Of a DNA stretch of 64,000 nucleotides, positions 15,590 to 24,794 are shown in pieces. The position numbers and the translations under genes are program-made. Origin of the DNA: Ruegeria sp. PrR005. Its GTDB lineage: Bacteria; Pseudomonadota; Alphaproteobacteria; Rhodobacterales; Rhodobacteraceae. The notes beneath the pieces were generated by a model. The model was not told the DNA's origin and searched no databases. It saw nothing but the letters and a program-made list of their open reading frames with translations. Numbering within the stretch: position 1 is the first letter of the stretch; every line of letters begins with the position of its first letter. The DNA is taken from positions 21,152 to 85,151 of the forward strand of contig NZ_JAAGOX010000012.1 in the NCBI RefSeq assembly GCF_010500245.1, in the 5' to 3' direction.

Positions 15590-16590
15590 GAAACGCCCGC
15601 CTCGGCAAAGGTGGCCATGCCGGAGTGGCAGGCCACCGCGCTTTTGACGATATTGATCGCCAGTGCCGCACCCGAGCCTTCGCCCAGCCGCAGGCCAAGC
15701 GACAGCAGCGCCTGTTTGCTGAGCTTTTCCAGCAGCGTGCCATGGGCGCCCTCGGCGCTTTGGTGGCCCGCCACGGCGTGATCGAGCGCATCGGCTGACA
15801 CCGCGACCAGCGTTGCCGCCGCCGCTGTGCAGATGAACCCGTCCAGGATCACCGGAATACGCAGCTGCCGCGCGGCGGCGATGGCACCGGCCATGGCGGC
15901 AAGCTCTCGCCCGCCGAGGCAGCGCAACACCTCCAGCCCGTCGCGGCTGGTATGCAGGGCGACACCCTCGGCAACCACCCGGGTCTTGTTGGCGAGCCCT
16001 GCGTCGTCGACGCCGGTGCCGCGCCCGGTCCAGTCACCCGCCGCACCGCCATAAAGCGCATGCGCGATGGCCGCCGCAGGGGTGGTGTTGCCAATGCCCA
16101 TCTCGCCCACCACCAGCAGATCGGCGGCCGGATCTACCGCCGCCCAGCCGGTTTGCAGCGCGGTCAGCAGCTCGGCCTCGGTCATCGCAGGGGCCTGGGT
16201 GAAATCCTGCGTCGGGCGGTCCAGCTCCAGCGCGTGCACATCCATGCGCGCCCCGGCGGCGCGGGCCAGCTGGTTGATGGCCGCACCGCCATGTTCGAAA
16301 TTCATTACCATCTGCACCGTCACCTCGGCCGGAAAGGCCGAGACGCCTTGCGCCGTCACCCCGTGGTTACCGGCAAAGACGATGACCTGTGGTGCCTCGA
16401 TCCGGGGCCGGGCATCGCCGCGCCAGCCGGCATACCAGATCGCCAGGTCCTCGAGCCGCCCCATTGCGCCGGGCGGTTTGGTGAGCTGGCCGTTGCGGGC
16501 CTCGGCCCCGGCGCGGGCGGCGCTGTCAGGCCCCGGCGCGTTCACCAGCAGGTCACGGAACTGGTCGAGATCGGTAAGGGTCGGCAGCAT
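15580..16590 (-). CDS. cobT: Nicotinate-nucleotide--dimethylbenzimidazole phosphoribosyltransferase
   Basis: A 336-residue cytoplasmic enzyme that makes alpha-ribazole phosphate for the lower ligand of cobalamin. Visible: [16 protein letters not shown] (substrate loop), [43 protein letters not shown], and the catalytic glutamate in [13 protein letters not shown]. The length is typical (about 340). It is divergent from cobS with 78 bases between the start codons. The two gene products supply the two halves joined in cobalamin assembly. No cobalamin riboswitch fits in the short gap. Confidence 0.93.
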   Translation of the reverse strand: MLPTLTDLDQFRDLLVNAPGPDSAARAGAEARNGQLTKPPGAMGRLEDLAIWYAGWRGDARPRIEAPQVIVFAGNHGVTAQGVSAFPAEVTVQMVMNFEHGGAAINQLARAAGARMDVHALELDRPTQDFTQAPAMTEAELLTALQTGWAAVDPAADLLVVGEMGIGNTTPAAAIAHALYGGAAGDWTGRGTGVDDAGLANKTRVVAEGVALHTSRDGLEVLRCLGGRELAAMAGAIAAARQLRIPVILDGFICTAAAATLVAVSADALDHAVAGHQSAEGAHGTLLEKLSKQALLSLGLRLGEGSGAALAINIVKSAVACHSGMATFAEAGVSDG

Positions 16591-16668
16591 GGAAAGCCTC
16601 TTTGCAACTGGGGTCCGCCCGTGTTTAACCGTTGCATCCGGTGCGACAAGACCTTGAAAGGCGGACAG

Positions 16669-17436
16669 GTGCGCAAAAACGACATCACGGGCGTTTCCCC
16701 ATGGGATCCGGTGCTGGCGCTGGTGCTGTTGACGCGGCTGCCGCTGCCCCGGCTGCCCGAACCCCTGTTTGCACGGCAGGCCGCAGCCGTGTGGGCGTTT
16801 CCGCTGGCAGGCCTGGCCGTGGGCGCGTTGGCCTGTGCCGCCGGGTGGCTGGCGCAGGCGGCCAGTCTGTCAGCCTGGATCGTGGCCGGGCTGATGCTGG
16901 TGGTCTCCGTCATGGTCACGGGCGCAATGCACGAGGACGGGCTGGCCGATACCGCCGACGGTCTCTGGGGCGGGTTCACCGCCGAGCGGCGACTTGAGAT
17001 CATGAAGGACAGCCATATCGGCACCTATGGCGTGCTGGCGCTGATCCTGTCGCAATTGCTGCGGTTGTCGGCCCTTGCGGCGCTGGTGGCCGGTGGCGCG
17101 CTCTGGTCGCTGCTGGCCGCCGCCATCTGGTCGCGGGCGCTGATGCCGGTCGTGATGACCGCCCTGCCCAATGCGCGCGGCGCGGGGCTGAGCCAGTCGG
17201 TCGGGCGGCCCGGGCTGTGGGCGGTGCTGCTGGGTCTTGCGCTGGCGGGAACGCTGGTCTTTCTGGTTGCAGGAACCGCCGGGCTGGGCCCGGCGTTCCT
17301 GGCGGTTGTCCCGGTTCTGGGGCTTGGGGGACTGGCAAAAGCCAAGATCGGGGGGCAGACCGGCGATATCCTGGGCGCCAGCCAGCAAGTGGCCGAGATC
17401 ATGTTCCTGCTGGCGCTGTCGGCGCAGATCAGTTGA
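16669..17436 (+). CDS. cobS: Adenosylcobinamide-GDP ribazoletransferase (cobalamin synthase)
   Basis: A 255-residue polytopic inner-membrane enzyme that joins adenosylcobinamide-GDP to alpha-ribazole(-phosphate), the last step of coenzyme B12 nucleotide loop assembly. The family signature [18 protein letters not shown] is at about residues 86-103, followed by [17 protein letters not shown]. Five or six hydrophobic segments are present. The start is set at GTG 16669, giving a normal family length (about 250); the frame stays open far upstream but overlaps cobT there. The 3' end overlaps the convergent K+ channel gene by 8 bases. Confidence 0.92.
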   Translation: MRKNDITGVSPWDPVLALVLLTRLPLPRLPEPLFARQAAAVWAFPLAGLAVGALACAAGWLAQAASLSAWIVAGLMLVVSVMVTGAMHEDGLADTADGLWGGFTAERRLEIMKDSHIGTYGVLALILSQLLRLSALAALVAGGALWSLLAAAIWSRALMPVVMTALPNARGAGLSQSVGRPGLWAVLLGLALAGTLVFLVAGTAGLGPAFLAVVPVLGLGGLAKAKIGGQTGDILGASQQVAEIMFLLALSAQIS

Positions 17437-18202
17437 CGCCGCCGGTTTCGATGGTGATCAGCCTGCCGCAATGCTTGCAATGCACCGCATCGGGATCGTG
17501 CCGGTAAAGCCCGCAGCCGGGGCATTTGTAACGCACCTTTTGCGGTGAGAAGATCGCGGTGGCCAGCCGGACGAACAGCGCCACGCCCACCACCATGACA
17601 AAGACCGAAAACAGCTTGCCCGCGGGCGTCGACAGGGTGATATCGCCGAACCCGGTGGTGGTCAGCGTCGCCATGGTGAAATAGAGCGCGTCGATATAGG
17701 GGGTCTCGCTGCTGCCCGGCGGAATGAAGAACACAAGCACCGCCGTAGTGGTCAGGAAGATGAAGACCAGCAGGTTCACGGCGGCGATGATGGCATCCTC
17801 GCGAGTGCGAAAGAACTGGCTGTCGCGGCGCAGGTCGTGCAGCAGGTGATAGGAGTGGATCAGGCGCATCCCCCGCAGGATGCGCAGGAACGCCAGGCTT
17901 TGCGTCAGGAACGGATCGAGCAGCAGAGACAGGATGACCACGATATCGGCCAGCGTGTAGATCCGGGTCAGAAACTCGCGCCTGCTGCGTGCGATCCAGA
18001 GCCGGGCCAGGAAATCGGCCAGGATCACCAGGCCCACAAGCACGCTGATCACCGTCAGCACCGGCCCGTGCACCATATAGGCCGTGGCGACGAAGAACAG
18101 GATCGTGACCAGATCGAACAGGATCAGCGCATAGCGAAATCGCACCGACGCACGATCGCGCCCGACATAGAGCTTTCGAACCCACAGCTTTAATGCGCGC
18201 AT
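17429..18202 (-). CDS. Voltage-gated K+ channel-like protein with C-terminal zinc ribbon
   Basis: A 257-residue membrane protein of the ion-transporter family. Four voltage-sensor-like segments come first, with an Arg-rich fourth (FLRILRGMRLIHSYH), then the pore helix with filter TTTGFGD near residue 175 and a last helix FSVFVMVVGVALFVRLA. The C-terminus adds KCPGCGLYRHDP...HCKHCG, a four-cysteine zinc ribbon unusual on a channel. The start is ATG 18200-18202 behind AAAGG; an upstream ATG at 18232 would add ten residues. It probably conducts K+ and sets membrane potential; gating by zinc or redox is speculation. Confidence 0.83.
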   Translation of the reverse strand: MRALKLWVRKLYVGRDRASVRFRYALILFDLVTILFFVATAYMVHGPVLTVISVLVGLVILADFLARLWIARSRREFLTRIYTLADIVVILSLLLDPFLTQSLAFLRILRGMRLIHSYHLLHDLRRDSQFFRTREDAIIAAVNLLVFIFLTTTAVLVFFIPPGSSETPYIDALYFTMATLTTTGFGDITLSTPAGKLFSVFVMVVGVALFVRLATAIFSPQKVRYKCPGCGLYRHDPDAVHCKHCGRLITIETGGVN

Positions 18203-18282
18203 GTCGCCTTTACCCTGCACTTGGCAGCCCATGAAAGACCAATGAAGGCGTTTTGTGCAAGAGGGTCGGTTGCCACAAGAAA

Positions 18283-18304
18283 GGGCCGCCCCGAGAGGCG
18301 GCCC
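18283..18304 (-). terminator. Terminator of carD
   Basis: GGGCCGCC-CCGAGA-GGCGGCCC, 23 bases beyond the carD stop. Confidence 0.75.
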
Positions 18305-18326
18305 TGAATTCTGGAATTTATGCGGA

Positions 18327-18836
18327 TCAGGCCGCGCGCGAGGTCAGGACGTCGTCCACCTGCTTGGCGGCGGCGATCTCGTCGGCGCCCGACACGGCGG
18401 CCACTTCGCGGGTGAGACGCTCGAGCGCGGCCTCGTAGAGCTGACGCTCGGAATAGCTCTGCTCGCGCTGATCGTCGGTGCGGTGCAGGTCGCGGACCAC
18501 CTCGGCGATCGAGATCAGATCGCCCGAGTTGATCTTTTGCTCGTATTCCTGGGCGCGGCGCGACCACATCGCGCGCTTGACCTTGGCCTTGCCTTTGAGC
18601 GTTTTCATGGCCTGGCTGATCACATCCGGCGAGCTGAGCGAGCGCAGGCCGGATTCGGTGATCCGGTTGGTCGGCACCCGCAGGGTCATCTTGTCCTTTT
18701 CGAAGGAGATCACAAACAGCTCGAGCTTGAACCCGGCAACTTCCTGCTCCTCGATCGAGATAATCTGGCCGACGCCATGCGCCGGATAGACCACATAATC
18801 ATTGGGGCGGAACTCGAGCTTCTTCGACTTGGTCAT
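18327..18836 (-). CDS. carD: CarD family transcription factor
   Basis: A 169-residue RNA polymerase-binding regulator. The N-terminal Tudor-like RNAP interaction domain (FRPNDYVVYPAHGVGQIISI, residues 8-27, to about 65) is followed by a helical C-terminal domain that contacts the promoter upstream edge (MWSRRAQEYEQKINSGDL). CarD proteins stabilise open complexes at many promoters, notably rRNA genes. The neighbours fdxA, the S4 protein and the SUV3-like helicase in the same direction match an arrangement I associate with Rhodobacteraceae. The end of the gene carries its own terminator. Confidence 0.9.
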   Translation of the reverse strand: MTKSKKLEFRPNDYVVYPAHGVGQIISIEEQEVAGFKLELFVISFEKDKMTLRVPTNRITESGLRSLSSPDVISQAMKTLKGKAKVKRAMWSRRAQEYEQKINSGDLISIAEVVRDLHRTDDQREQSYSERQLYEAALERLTREVAAVSGADEIAAAKQVDDVLTSRAA

Positions 18837-18939
18837 TCAGATCTTTCCTAGGTTGCGAACCGGGTTTACGGCGACAAAAAACCGCGCGCGGGGCAACTGC
18901 GTCCCCGATAGCGGGCTGATACTGTCGCAATCGTATTCA

Positions 18940-18961
18940 CCAAAAGCACCCTGGCTTTTGG
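18940..18961. other. Short inverted repeat upstream of carD
   Basis: CCAAAAGC-ACCCTG-GCTTTTGG, a perfect 8-bp stem in the 288-bp carD/fdxA gap. It lies about 105-125 bases before the carD start. It could be an fdxA terminator (reading leftward) or an operator. There is no T tract to decide. Confidence 0.35.
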
Positions 18962-19124
18962 GTCCCATCCCAGTTCTTTAGGTTACTTCGGCAAGAAGCA
19001 TACCACAAAAATGGGCATCCTGAAAGATGCACCCTAAGGAGAGCTATGTTTGCTGTGCAAATTCAGCATGTTGTCAGTGCATAGCCGCGCGCGGGGCGGC
19101 GCGGCACTGCGAATCACCTGAAGG

Positions 19125-19463
19125 TCAGCCGCCCTGTCCGGGCGCCTCGGAGAAGTACTTCTCCATCTTGCCCTCTTCACCGTCCCGCGACTCTGCATCG
19201 GGCAGCGGGTCTTTCTTGGTCACGATCACCGGCCATTGCTCGGCGTATTTGCGGTTGAACTCCACCCAAGGCTCCATCCCCGGCTCGGTGTCGGGACGGA
19301 TGGCATCAGCGGGGCATTCCGGCTCGCAGACGCCGCAGTCGATACATTCGTCGGGGTGGATGACCAGCGTGTTCTCGCCCTCGTAGAAACAGTCGACCGG
19401 GCAGACCTCGACGCAGTCGGTGTATTTGCAGGCGATGCAGTTTTCGGTGACGACGTAGGTCAT
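19125..19463 (-). CDS. fdxA: 7Fe-type ferredoxin
   Basis: A 112-residue electron carrier with one [3Fe-4S] and one [4Fe-4S] cluster. The N-terminal clusters are seen as [19 protein letters not shown] (residues 8-26) and the second set as [16 protein letters not shown], followed by the long C-terminal extension typical of FdxA. Its redox partner is not evident; it lies between carD and the S4 gene. The start is at ATG 19461-19463. Confidence 0.93.
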   Translation of the reverse strand: MTYVVTENCIACKYTDCVEVCPVDCFYEGENTLVIHPDECIDCGVCEPECPADAIRPDTEPGMEPWVEFNRKYAEQWPVIVTKKDPLPDAESRDGEEGKMEKYFSEAPGQGG

Positions 19464-19601
19464 GGGCAGAAATCCACTTCTCGTTTGCCGGACTAGCTAA
19501 ATCACAGCGGACCATTCTTCAAGTCAGGATCGCCCCTGCCCTGCCATGGAAAGACCGGAAGTGCGCGGCTTTGCCACGGAGGGGCAACGCGGTTTCGTTC
19601 T

Positions 19602-19901
19602 TTAGTCCGTCGCAGGGGTGGTGTCCCGGTTTTCGTCCAGATCCAGGTACAATGTCTGTGCCTCGCTGGCCGGGCCGCGCCGGACGCCCAGCGCTTCGAC
19701 CCGGATCACCCGGACGTTGCCCGCCTGCACAAAGGTCAGGACATCACCCGGCCCCACCGCATAGGCGGGTTTCGAGATCCGATTGCCGTTGACGCGCGTG
19801 CGGCCGTTTCCGGCCGCCTCGGCCGCCAGCCCGCGCGTCTTGAAAAAACGCGCGTGCCAGAGCCATTTGTCGACCCGCATCTTGGACGGCCGGTCGACCA
19901 T
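19602..19901 (-). CDS. S4-domain RNA-binding protein (Hsp15-like)
   Basis: A 99-residue S4-domain protein. MRVDKWLWHARFFKTRGLAA starts the RNA-binding fold, and GRTRVNGNRISKPAYAVGPGD completes it. Hsp15 (HslR) family proteins bind stalled 50S subunits carrying nascent chains. The start is ATG 19899-19901, seven bases after the helicase stop; an internal ATG at 19880 (MRVDKW) is possible. Translation is probably coupled to the helicase gene, so the pair forms an RNA-handling operon. Confidence 0.85.
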   Translation of the reverse strand: MVDRPSKMRVDKWLWHARFFKTRGLAAEAAGNGRTRVNGNRISKPAYAVGPGDVLTFVQAGNVRVIRVEALGVRRGPASEAQTLYLDLDENRDTTPATD

Positions 19902-19907
19902 CCGTGG

Positions 19908-22787
19908 TCAGTTGCCCTCTTTGAGCGCCAGCAACGCGGCAAAGGGATTGTCGGGGTCGATGGCCTTTTCCTTTTTCGGCGGGCGCGAGGAATAGGTCTT
20001 GGCCCCCTGCTGGGCCGGTTTGCCGCCCTTGCCGCCATGCGGCTTGCCATCGCGGCGGCGTTCGCCGTCCTTGGGCTTGCCCCGGGATTTGTCATTGGGC
20101 TTGTCGCGGCGGCCCTGGCGGGCCTCGCCCTGCGGTCTGGGCTGGCCTTCGCCGCGCGGCTCGCGGCGCGGGCCACGGCCCTGCGGGCGCGTGCGGGCCC
20201 AGGTGAAGGTGTAGAAGACCTCGACCTCGGGCTCTTCGGCAGCCGCCGCATCGGCGGGTGCGGCTTCGGCCTCTGCGGCGACGGGTTCGGCCGGCTCGGC
20301 CTCGACCTGCTCCGCTGCCGGTTCGGCGGCGCTTTCGTCCGGGGTGTCAACGGCGGCTTCGGCCGTGGCTTCGGCGGTTGCTTCGGGCGCGGTCTCGGGC
20401 GTGCCCGGTTTGACCTTGGCCCGTTCGCCGCGCTCGGCGTTATAGCCCAGCCCCTGCATCAGGTCGGCGAACTGTTCCAGCGTCATGCCGGTGATCGAAA
20501 GCATGTCTGCCGTCGCCTCGAACCCGGCGCGGCTGTCCTTGGCGCGCAGCATGTCGGCCAGACGTTCCAGCATGTCGATGCGCACGGCCCGTTCGCCCGC
20601 CATGCGGTAGCCGCACATCGTGTCGACGCCCGGTTCGGCATCCTTGACCGAGGGCACCGTCACCAGACCCGGCGGCGGTGCCTCGGGGAATTCCTGAAGC
20701 CCCTTGGCCAGCGACCAGAGCACCAGGCGCAGACGGGTCGGCGCCGGTTTTAGCAGAAGCGGCATGAAAATGGTGAACTGGCCAAAGCGGATGCCGTGCT
20801 TGCGCAGGGCGCCCCGGGCTTCCTGGTCCAGGTCCTTGACCTCTTGCGCCACGTCGGCGCGCGGCAGGATGCCGAAGTTCTCGACCATGCGGAAGGCAAA
20901 GCCACGCGCCAGACCGGACAGCGCTTCGTCCCGCGAGAGCGCCAGCAGCGGTTCGAACAGCGCGGCCACCTTGCGGTCGATGAAATGTTGCAGACGGCGG
21001 CGGACCTTCTGTTCGACATCCGGTCCAGCGACCTCGTCGACAAAGACTTCGACCTGGGGTTTCAGCGGATCTGCCCCGGCCACCAGTTTGCCGACGGCGT
21101 TCTCGCCCCACATCAGCCCGCCCTGTTCGGTAAAGTCGATCTCGGTATCGGGCGCGTTATAGAAGCGGTCCGCGCGCAGATGGAACTGCGGCGCCAGCGC
21201 CTGCATCGACGCAGCTTTCAGCGCCTTGGCTTCGGTGCCCTGCGCGCTTTTGTCCGGGCTGAACCGGAACCCTTCCAGACGTCCGACGAATTCGCCTTCG
21301 ACGGTCACTTCACCCTTGTCGTTCACTTCGGCCAAAAGGGCCTCCTTCTGCTTGAGCCGGCGCAGCAGCACGCTGGTGCGCCGGTCCACAAATCTCTGTG
21401 TCAGACGTTCATGGAGGGCGTCCGACACCCTGTCTTCTACAGCGCGGGTTTCCCCGCGCCAATGGGTTTCGTCACGAACCCAGCCGTTCCGCTGCGCGAC
21501 ATATGTCCACGTGCGGATATATGCCAGTCGTTTCGACAAGGCGTCGATATCGCCGTGGGTCCGGTCGATTCGCCGGATCTGGCGCGCGATGAAGTCGTCG
21601 GGGATATGGCCGCGTTCATGCAGATGCTCGTAAATCACCTGCAAAAGCCCTGCATGTTCGGCGTGAGAGATGCCGCGGAAATCGGGAATCCGGCACACGT
21701 CCCACAAGAGCCGCACCGCCTGGCCCGAGCTTGCGCGGGCCATCAACTCGGGCATCTGGGCCAGAGATTTCAGCGCCATCAGGTCGTCGGCCTCGCGCGC
21801 CTTGAGCAGATCCTCGCCGACGGGGGGCTTTTCGAGTGAGCGGATCAGCGCCTCGACCGTGCCGAAACTCAGGTCGCTGTTGCGCCAGTTGAGTTTCTTG
21901 AGCGGGGTGAATCGATGCTCCATGATCGCCTGCGCCATGCCGTCGTCCAGCGGCCGCGCCTCGCCGGTAACGCCAAAGGTACCGTCGGACATGCCGCGCC
22001 CGGCCCGGCCCGCGATCTGCGCCAGTTCATTGGGCGCAAGCTGCCGCATCCGGCGGCCGTCGAATTTGGACAGGCTGGAAAAGGCAACATGGTCGATATC
22101 GAGGTTCAGCCCCATGCCGATGGCGTCGGTGGCAACCAGATAGTCGACCTCGCCGTTCTGGTAGAGCGCGACCTGCGCGTTGCGGGTACGCGGGCTGAGC
22201 GCACCCATCACCACGGCGGCGCCACCTTTTTGGCGGCGGATCAGCTCGGCTATGGCATAGACGTTTTCGACCGAGAAACCGACGATGGCGCTGCGTGGCG
22301 GCATCCGGGTAATCTTTTTCGAGCCGGTATAGACCAGCTGGCTCATCCGCTCGCGGCGCATGAACTGCGCCTGCGGCACCAGCCCGGCAATCGCCCCACG
22401 CATTGTGTCCGAGCCCAGAAACAGGGTTTCATGCAGACCGCGCGCGCGCAGCAGCCGGTCGGTGAACACATGGCCGCGTTCAGGGTCGGCGCAGAGCTGG
22501 ATTTCGTCGATGGCAACAAAATCGGCGCCCATGCCCTCGGGCATCGCCTCGACGGTGCAGACCCAGTATTGCGTGCGGGGCGGCACGATGCGCTCTTCAC
22601 CGGTGACCAGCGCCACCATCGACGGCCCGCGCAGGCCCACGATGCGGTCATAGACCTCGCGCGCAAGCAGCCGCAGCGGCAGGCCGATGACCCCGGTGCG
22701 ATGCCCCAGCATCCGTTCGATCGCGTAATGCGTCTTGCCTGTGTTGGTCGGGCCAAGAACGGCCACGATCCGCGAGGATCCGTTCAC
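19908..22787 (-). CDS. SUV3-like superfamily 2 RNA/DNA helicase with disordered tail
   Basis: A 959-residue helicase. Walker A is VLGPTNTGKTHYAIERM (residues 9-25), the DEAD-like box is DEIQ near residue 95, motif VI region is AQIAGRAGRG, and the middle regions resemble mitochondrial SUV3 helicases, which unwind RNA for degradation. From about residue 790 the protein changes: an Ala/Glu-rich acidic stretch (ATAEAAVDTPDESAAEPA) leads to TFTWARTRPQGRG and a Gly/Arg/Lys-rich basic tail (to ~950). Such a tail often tethers RNA or RNase partners. It is a cytoplasmic protein, first gene of an operon with the S4 gene. Confidence 0.85.
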   Translation of the reverse strand: MNGSSRIVAVLGPTNTGKTHYAIERMLGHRTGVIGLPLRLLAREVYDRIVGLRGPSMVALVTGEERIVPPRTQYWVCTVEAMPEGMGADFVAIDEIQLCADPERGHVFTDRLLRARGLHETLFLGSDTMRGAIAGLVPQAQFMRRERMSQLVYTGSKKITRMPPRSAIVGFSVENVYAIAELIRRQKGGAAVVMGALSPRTRNAQVALYQNGEVDYLVATDAIGMGLNLDIDHVAFSSLSKFDGRRMRQLAPNELAQIAGRAGRGMSDGTFGVTGEARPLDDGMAQAIMEHRFTPLKKLNWRNSDLSFGTVEALIRSLEKPPVGEDLLKAREADDLMALKSLAQMPELMARASSGQAVRLLWDVCRIPDFRGISHAEHAGLLQVIYEHLHERGHIPDDFIARQIRRIDRTHGDIDALSKRLAYIRTWTYVAQRNGWVRDETHWRGETRAVEDRVSDALHERLTQRFVDRRTSVLLRRLKQKEALLAEVNDKGEVTVEGEFVGRLEGFRFSPDKSAQGTEAKALKAASMQALAPQFHLRADRFYNAPDTEIDFTEQGGLMWGENAVGKLVAGADPLKPQVEVFVDEVAGPDVEQKVRRRLQHFIDRKVAALFEPLLALSRDEALSGLARGFAFRMVENFGILPRADVAQEVKDLDQEARGALRKHGIRFGQFTIFMPLLLKPAPTRLRLVLWSLAKGLQEFPEAPPPGLVTVPSVKDAEPGVDTMCGYRMAGERAVRIDMLERLADMLRAKDSRAGFEATADMLSITGMTLEQFADLMQGLGYNAERGERAKVKPGTPETAPEATAEATAEAAVDTPDESAAEPAAEQVEAEPAEPVAAEAEAAPADAAAAEEPEVEVFYTFTWARTRPQGRGPRREPRGEGQPRPQGEARQGRRDKPNDKSRGKPKDGERRRDGKPHGGKGGKPAQQGAKTYSSRPPKKEKAIDPDNPFAALLALKEGN

Positions 22788-22818
22788 CTGTCTGCCCCCT
22801 GCCCCTTGCCTGGCGTCG

Positions 22819-23388
22819 TCAGAGCGCCTGGCCCTCGATCCGGGGCTTCAGCCGATTCACGGCACTGGTTACTTCCTCGTGATGGGGATGTATAGCCAGC
22901 GCGCGGGAATAGGCGGCAAAGGCCGCCTCGGGCCGGTCCAGCGCCTCGAGCATCAGGCCCAGACCGTAGATCGCGTTATAGTGGTTCGGGTTCAGGGCCA
23001 GTACATGTTCGAGATCGGCGATGGCGGGTCCGAAGAGGTTGACCGCGAAATAGGCCGAGGCGCGGGCATGCCAACCCTCGGCAAAATCCGGCGCATGATC
23101 GGTCAGCGCCGTGAGATGTTCGATTGCAGCACCATAGTCCTGTAGCTCGAGCGCGTCGCGCCCACGTTTGAGCAGGAAATCCGCCGAGGGTGAGCCGGAT
23201 TTCGCCCAGAGCGCCTGCAATTGCCGGTCAAGCTGGCGCGCGCGCGTGGTATCGGCCTGCGCCAGTTCCGCCAACAGCGCCGTTTCGTCGCTGGAATCGG
23301 CCTGTTGCGCGGCGACGCTGCCGGAAATCGCGACTAGCAGCCCGATTGCCGCGACGATACCTTTGAGATTGAATGGCGCAGTTGTCAT
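22819..23388 (-). CDS. Tetratricopeptide repeat periplasmic protein
   Basis: A 189-residue exported protein. The signal peptide (GIVAAIGLLVAISGSVAAQ) is followed by a helical spacer and at least three TPR-like units (DYGAAIEHLTALTDHAPDFA; LFGPAIADLEHVLALNPNHY; RPEAAFAAYSRALAIHPHHE). TPRs mediate protein-protein contacts; a partner is not identifiable here. The start is set at ATG 23386-23388 because the signal peptide begins there; the open frame extends 13 codons further. It is divergent from the SCP2-domain gene with a 70-base gap. Confidence 0.8.
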   Translation of the reverse strand: MTTAPFNLKGIVAAIGLLVAISGSVAAQQADSSDETALLAELAQADTTRARQLDRQLQALWAKSGSPSADFLLKRGRDALELQDYGAAIEHLTALTDHAPDFAEGWHARASAYFAVNLFGPAIADLEHVLALNPNHYNAIYGLGLMLEALDRPEAAFAAYSRALAIHPHHEEVTSAVNRLKPRIEGQAL

Positions 23389-23458
23389 AACAAGTCTCAC
23401 ATTAGCGCGGTATGCGCCGTTGTCCAATCACGGACATCGTCACGAAACGAGGATGAAG

Positions 23459-23749
23459 ATGAGCGATATTCTTGACCAGGCCGTGGCCGAGTTGAACGAA
23501 AAGATGAGCGGCGCGGGGTTTGCCTCTTCGGCCAAGTTCGCGATCGCCGATGTGGGCGCGATCGTGCTGGATGCCAGCGGCGCCCGGATCAGCGACGAGG
23601 ATACCGATGTGACCCTGTCGGCCGATGCGGATACGTTCCAGCAGATCATCAGCGGCGAGATGAACCCGACCGGCGCGTTCATGTCGGGCAAGCTGACCAT
23701 CGACGGCGACATGGGTGTCGCCATGCAACTGGCCTCGGCGCTGGCCTGA
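23459..23749 (+). CDS. SCP2 sterol-binding domain protein
   Basis: A 96-residue stand-alone SCP2 fold protein (FAIADVGAIVLDASGARI; DADTFQQIISGEMNPTGAFM; GKLTIDGDMGVAMQLASAL). SCP2 domains form a hydrophobic tunnel for lipids. In bacteria the ligand is usually unknown. The start is ATG 23459 with GAGG six bases upstream; ATG 23453 in frame is too close to that site. Its stop overlaps the next start (TGATG), so translation with the lipase-like hydrolase is coupled, suggesting delivery of a lipid to that enzyme. Confidence 0.85.
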   Translation: MSDILDQAVAELNEKMSGAGFASSAKFAIADVGAIVLDASGARISDEDTDVTLSADADTFQQIISGEMNPTGAFMSGKLTIDGDMGVAMQLASALA

Positions 23750-24693
23750 TGGATCTGTCGCCGGCCCCGCTGTTCGAGGATGTGGCCGGCGGACCGCCCG
23801 GCGGGGCGGCGCATTGGCTGCGCACCGGCGATGACATTCGCATCCGGGTCGGCCACTGGCGGCCCGAGGGGACGGCGCTGGGCACCGTGTTCCTGTTTCC
23901 CGGGCGCACCGAATATGTCGAGAAGTACGGCGATGCCGCGCGCGAGTTTACCCGGCGCGGCCTGGCCATGCTGGCGGTGGACTGGCGCGGCCAGGGGCTG
24001 GCCGACCGGTTGCTGGACGACCGGCGCCTGGGCCATGTCGTGTCTTTCCCCGACTATCAGCGGGATGTCGCGGCGGTCGTCGACCTGGCCGCGGCGCTGG
24101 ATCTGCCGCGCCCGTGGTATGTCATCGGGCACTCGATGGGCGGCGCCATCGGCCTGCGCGCGGTGATGGAGGGGCTGCCGGTCGCGGCCTGCGCCTTTAC
24201 CGGGCCGATGTGGGGCATCTTCTTTACCCCGGTGATGAAACCCCTGAGCTGGGTCACGTCGAACCTGGCGCCGGTGCTGGGGATGGGGCACAAGAACCCG
24301 GCCACCACCTCGCCCGAGCCCTATGTGTTCGTGCAGGAGTTCGAGGGCAACAGCCTGACCCGCGACCCGGCCATGTACCGGATGATGCAGGACCAATTGG
24401 CCGCCTATCCCGAACTGTCGCTGGGGGCGCCCACCAATATCTGGCTGCGCGAGGCCCTGAATGAATGCCGCCTGCTGGCAGCGCGCGCCGCGCCTGCCCT
24501 GCCCTGTCTGACCTATCTGGGCAGCCATGAACAGATCGTCGACCGCAAGGCGATCCGCAGGCGCATGGCCGACTGGCCGGGCGGTGAGCTGATTGAGATC
24601 CCCGGTGGCGAACACGAGGTTCTGATGGAGGCGCCTGCGGTGCGGGGGCCGGTCTATGACCGGCTGGCGGCGCATTTCCGGGCTGCGGGCTGA
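23749..24693 (+). CDS. Alpha/beta hydrolase (monoacylglycerol lipase-like)
   Basis: A 314-residue serine hydrolase of the lysophospholipase/monoglyceride lipase group. The oxyanion region is FLFPGRTEYVEKY, the nucleophile elbow is VIGHSMGGAIGLRAV (Ser near residue 128), the acid probably lies in LGSHEQIVDRKA, and the histidine in PGGEHEVLMEA. No signal peptide is present, so it is cytoplasmic or peripheral. It is coupled by a one-base overlap to the SCP2-domain gene upstream. The substrate is inferred to be an acyl glyceride or lysolipid, not shown. Confidence 0.85.
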   Translation: MDLSPAPLFEDVAGGPPGGAAHWLRTGDDIRIRVGHWRPEGTALGTVFLFPGRTEYVEKYGDAAREFTRRGLAMLAVDWRGQGLADRLLDDRRLGHVVSFPDYQRDVAAVVDLAAALDLPRPWYVIGHSMGGAIGLRAVMEGLPVAACAFTGPMWGIFFTPVMKPLSWVTSNLAPVLGMGHKNPATTSPEPYVFVQEFEGNSLTRDPAMYRMMQDQLAAYPELSLGAPTNIWLREALNECRLLAARAAPALPCLTYLGSHEQIVDRKAIRRRMADWPGGELIEIPGGEHEVLMEAPAVRGPVYDRLAAHFRAAG

Positions 24694-24794
24694 CGCGTTT
24701 CCCGGCTGGCGCACAAAGAGAATGCGTTCAGCTTTCTTTGCACTGTCCTGTGGTCCGCTCTGGCATCCGCCCGGCACCGGGCTAAACTTACCGC

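Noticed and set aside
16591..16668. Cobalamin riboswitch between cobT and cobS
   Set aside because: The gap of 78 bases is too short for the aptamer and no B12 box was seen.
19046..19084. 12-codon plus-strand ORF (MFAVQIQHVVSA) behind AAGGAG in the carD/fdxA gap
   Set aside because: Good ribosome site, but no downstream gene on that strand for it to lead, and nothing to show it is translated.
24750..24764. Possible SOS box GTTC-N7-TTTG before the exonuclease gene
   Set aside because: The second half-site deviates at two of four positions; too weak beside the perfect box at 46503.
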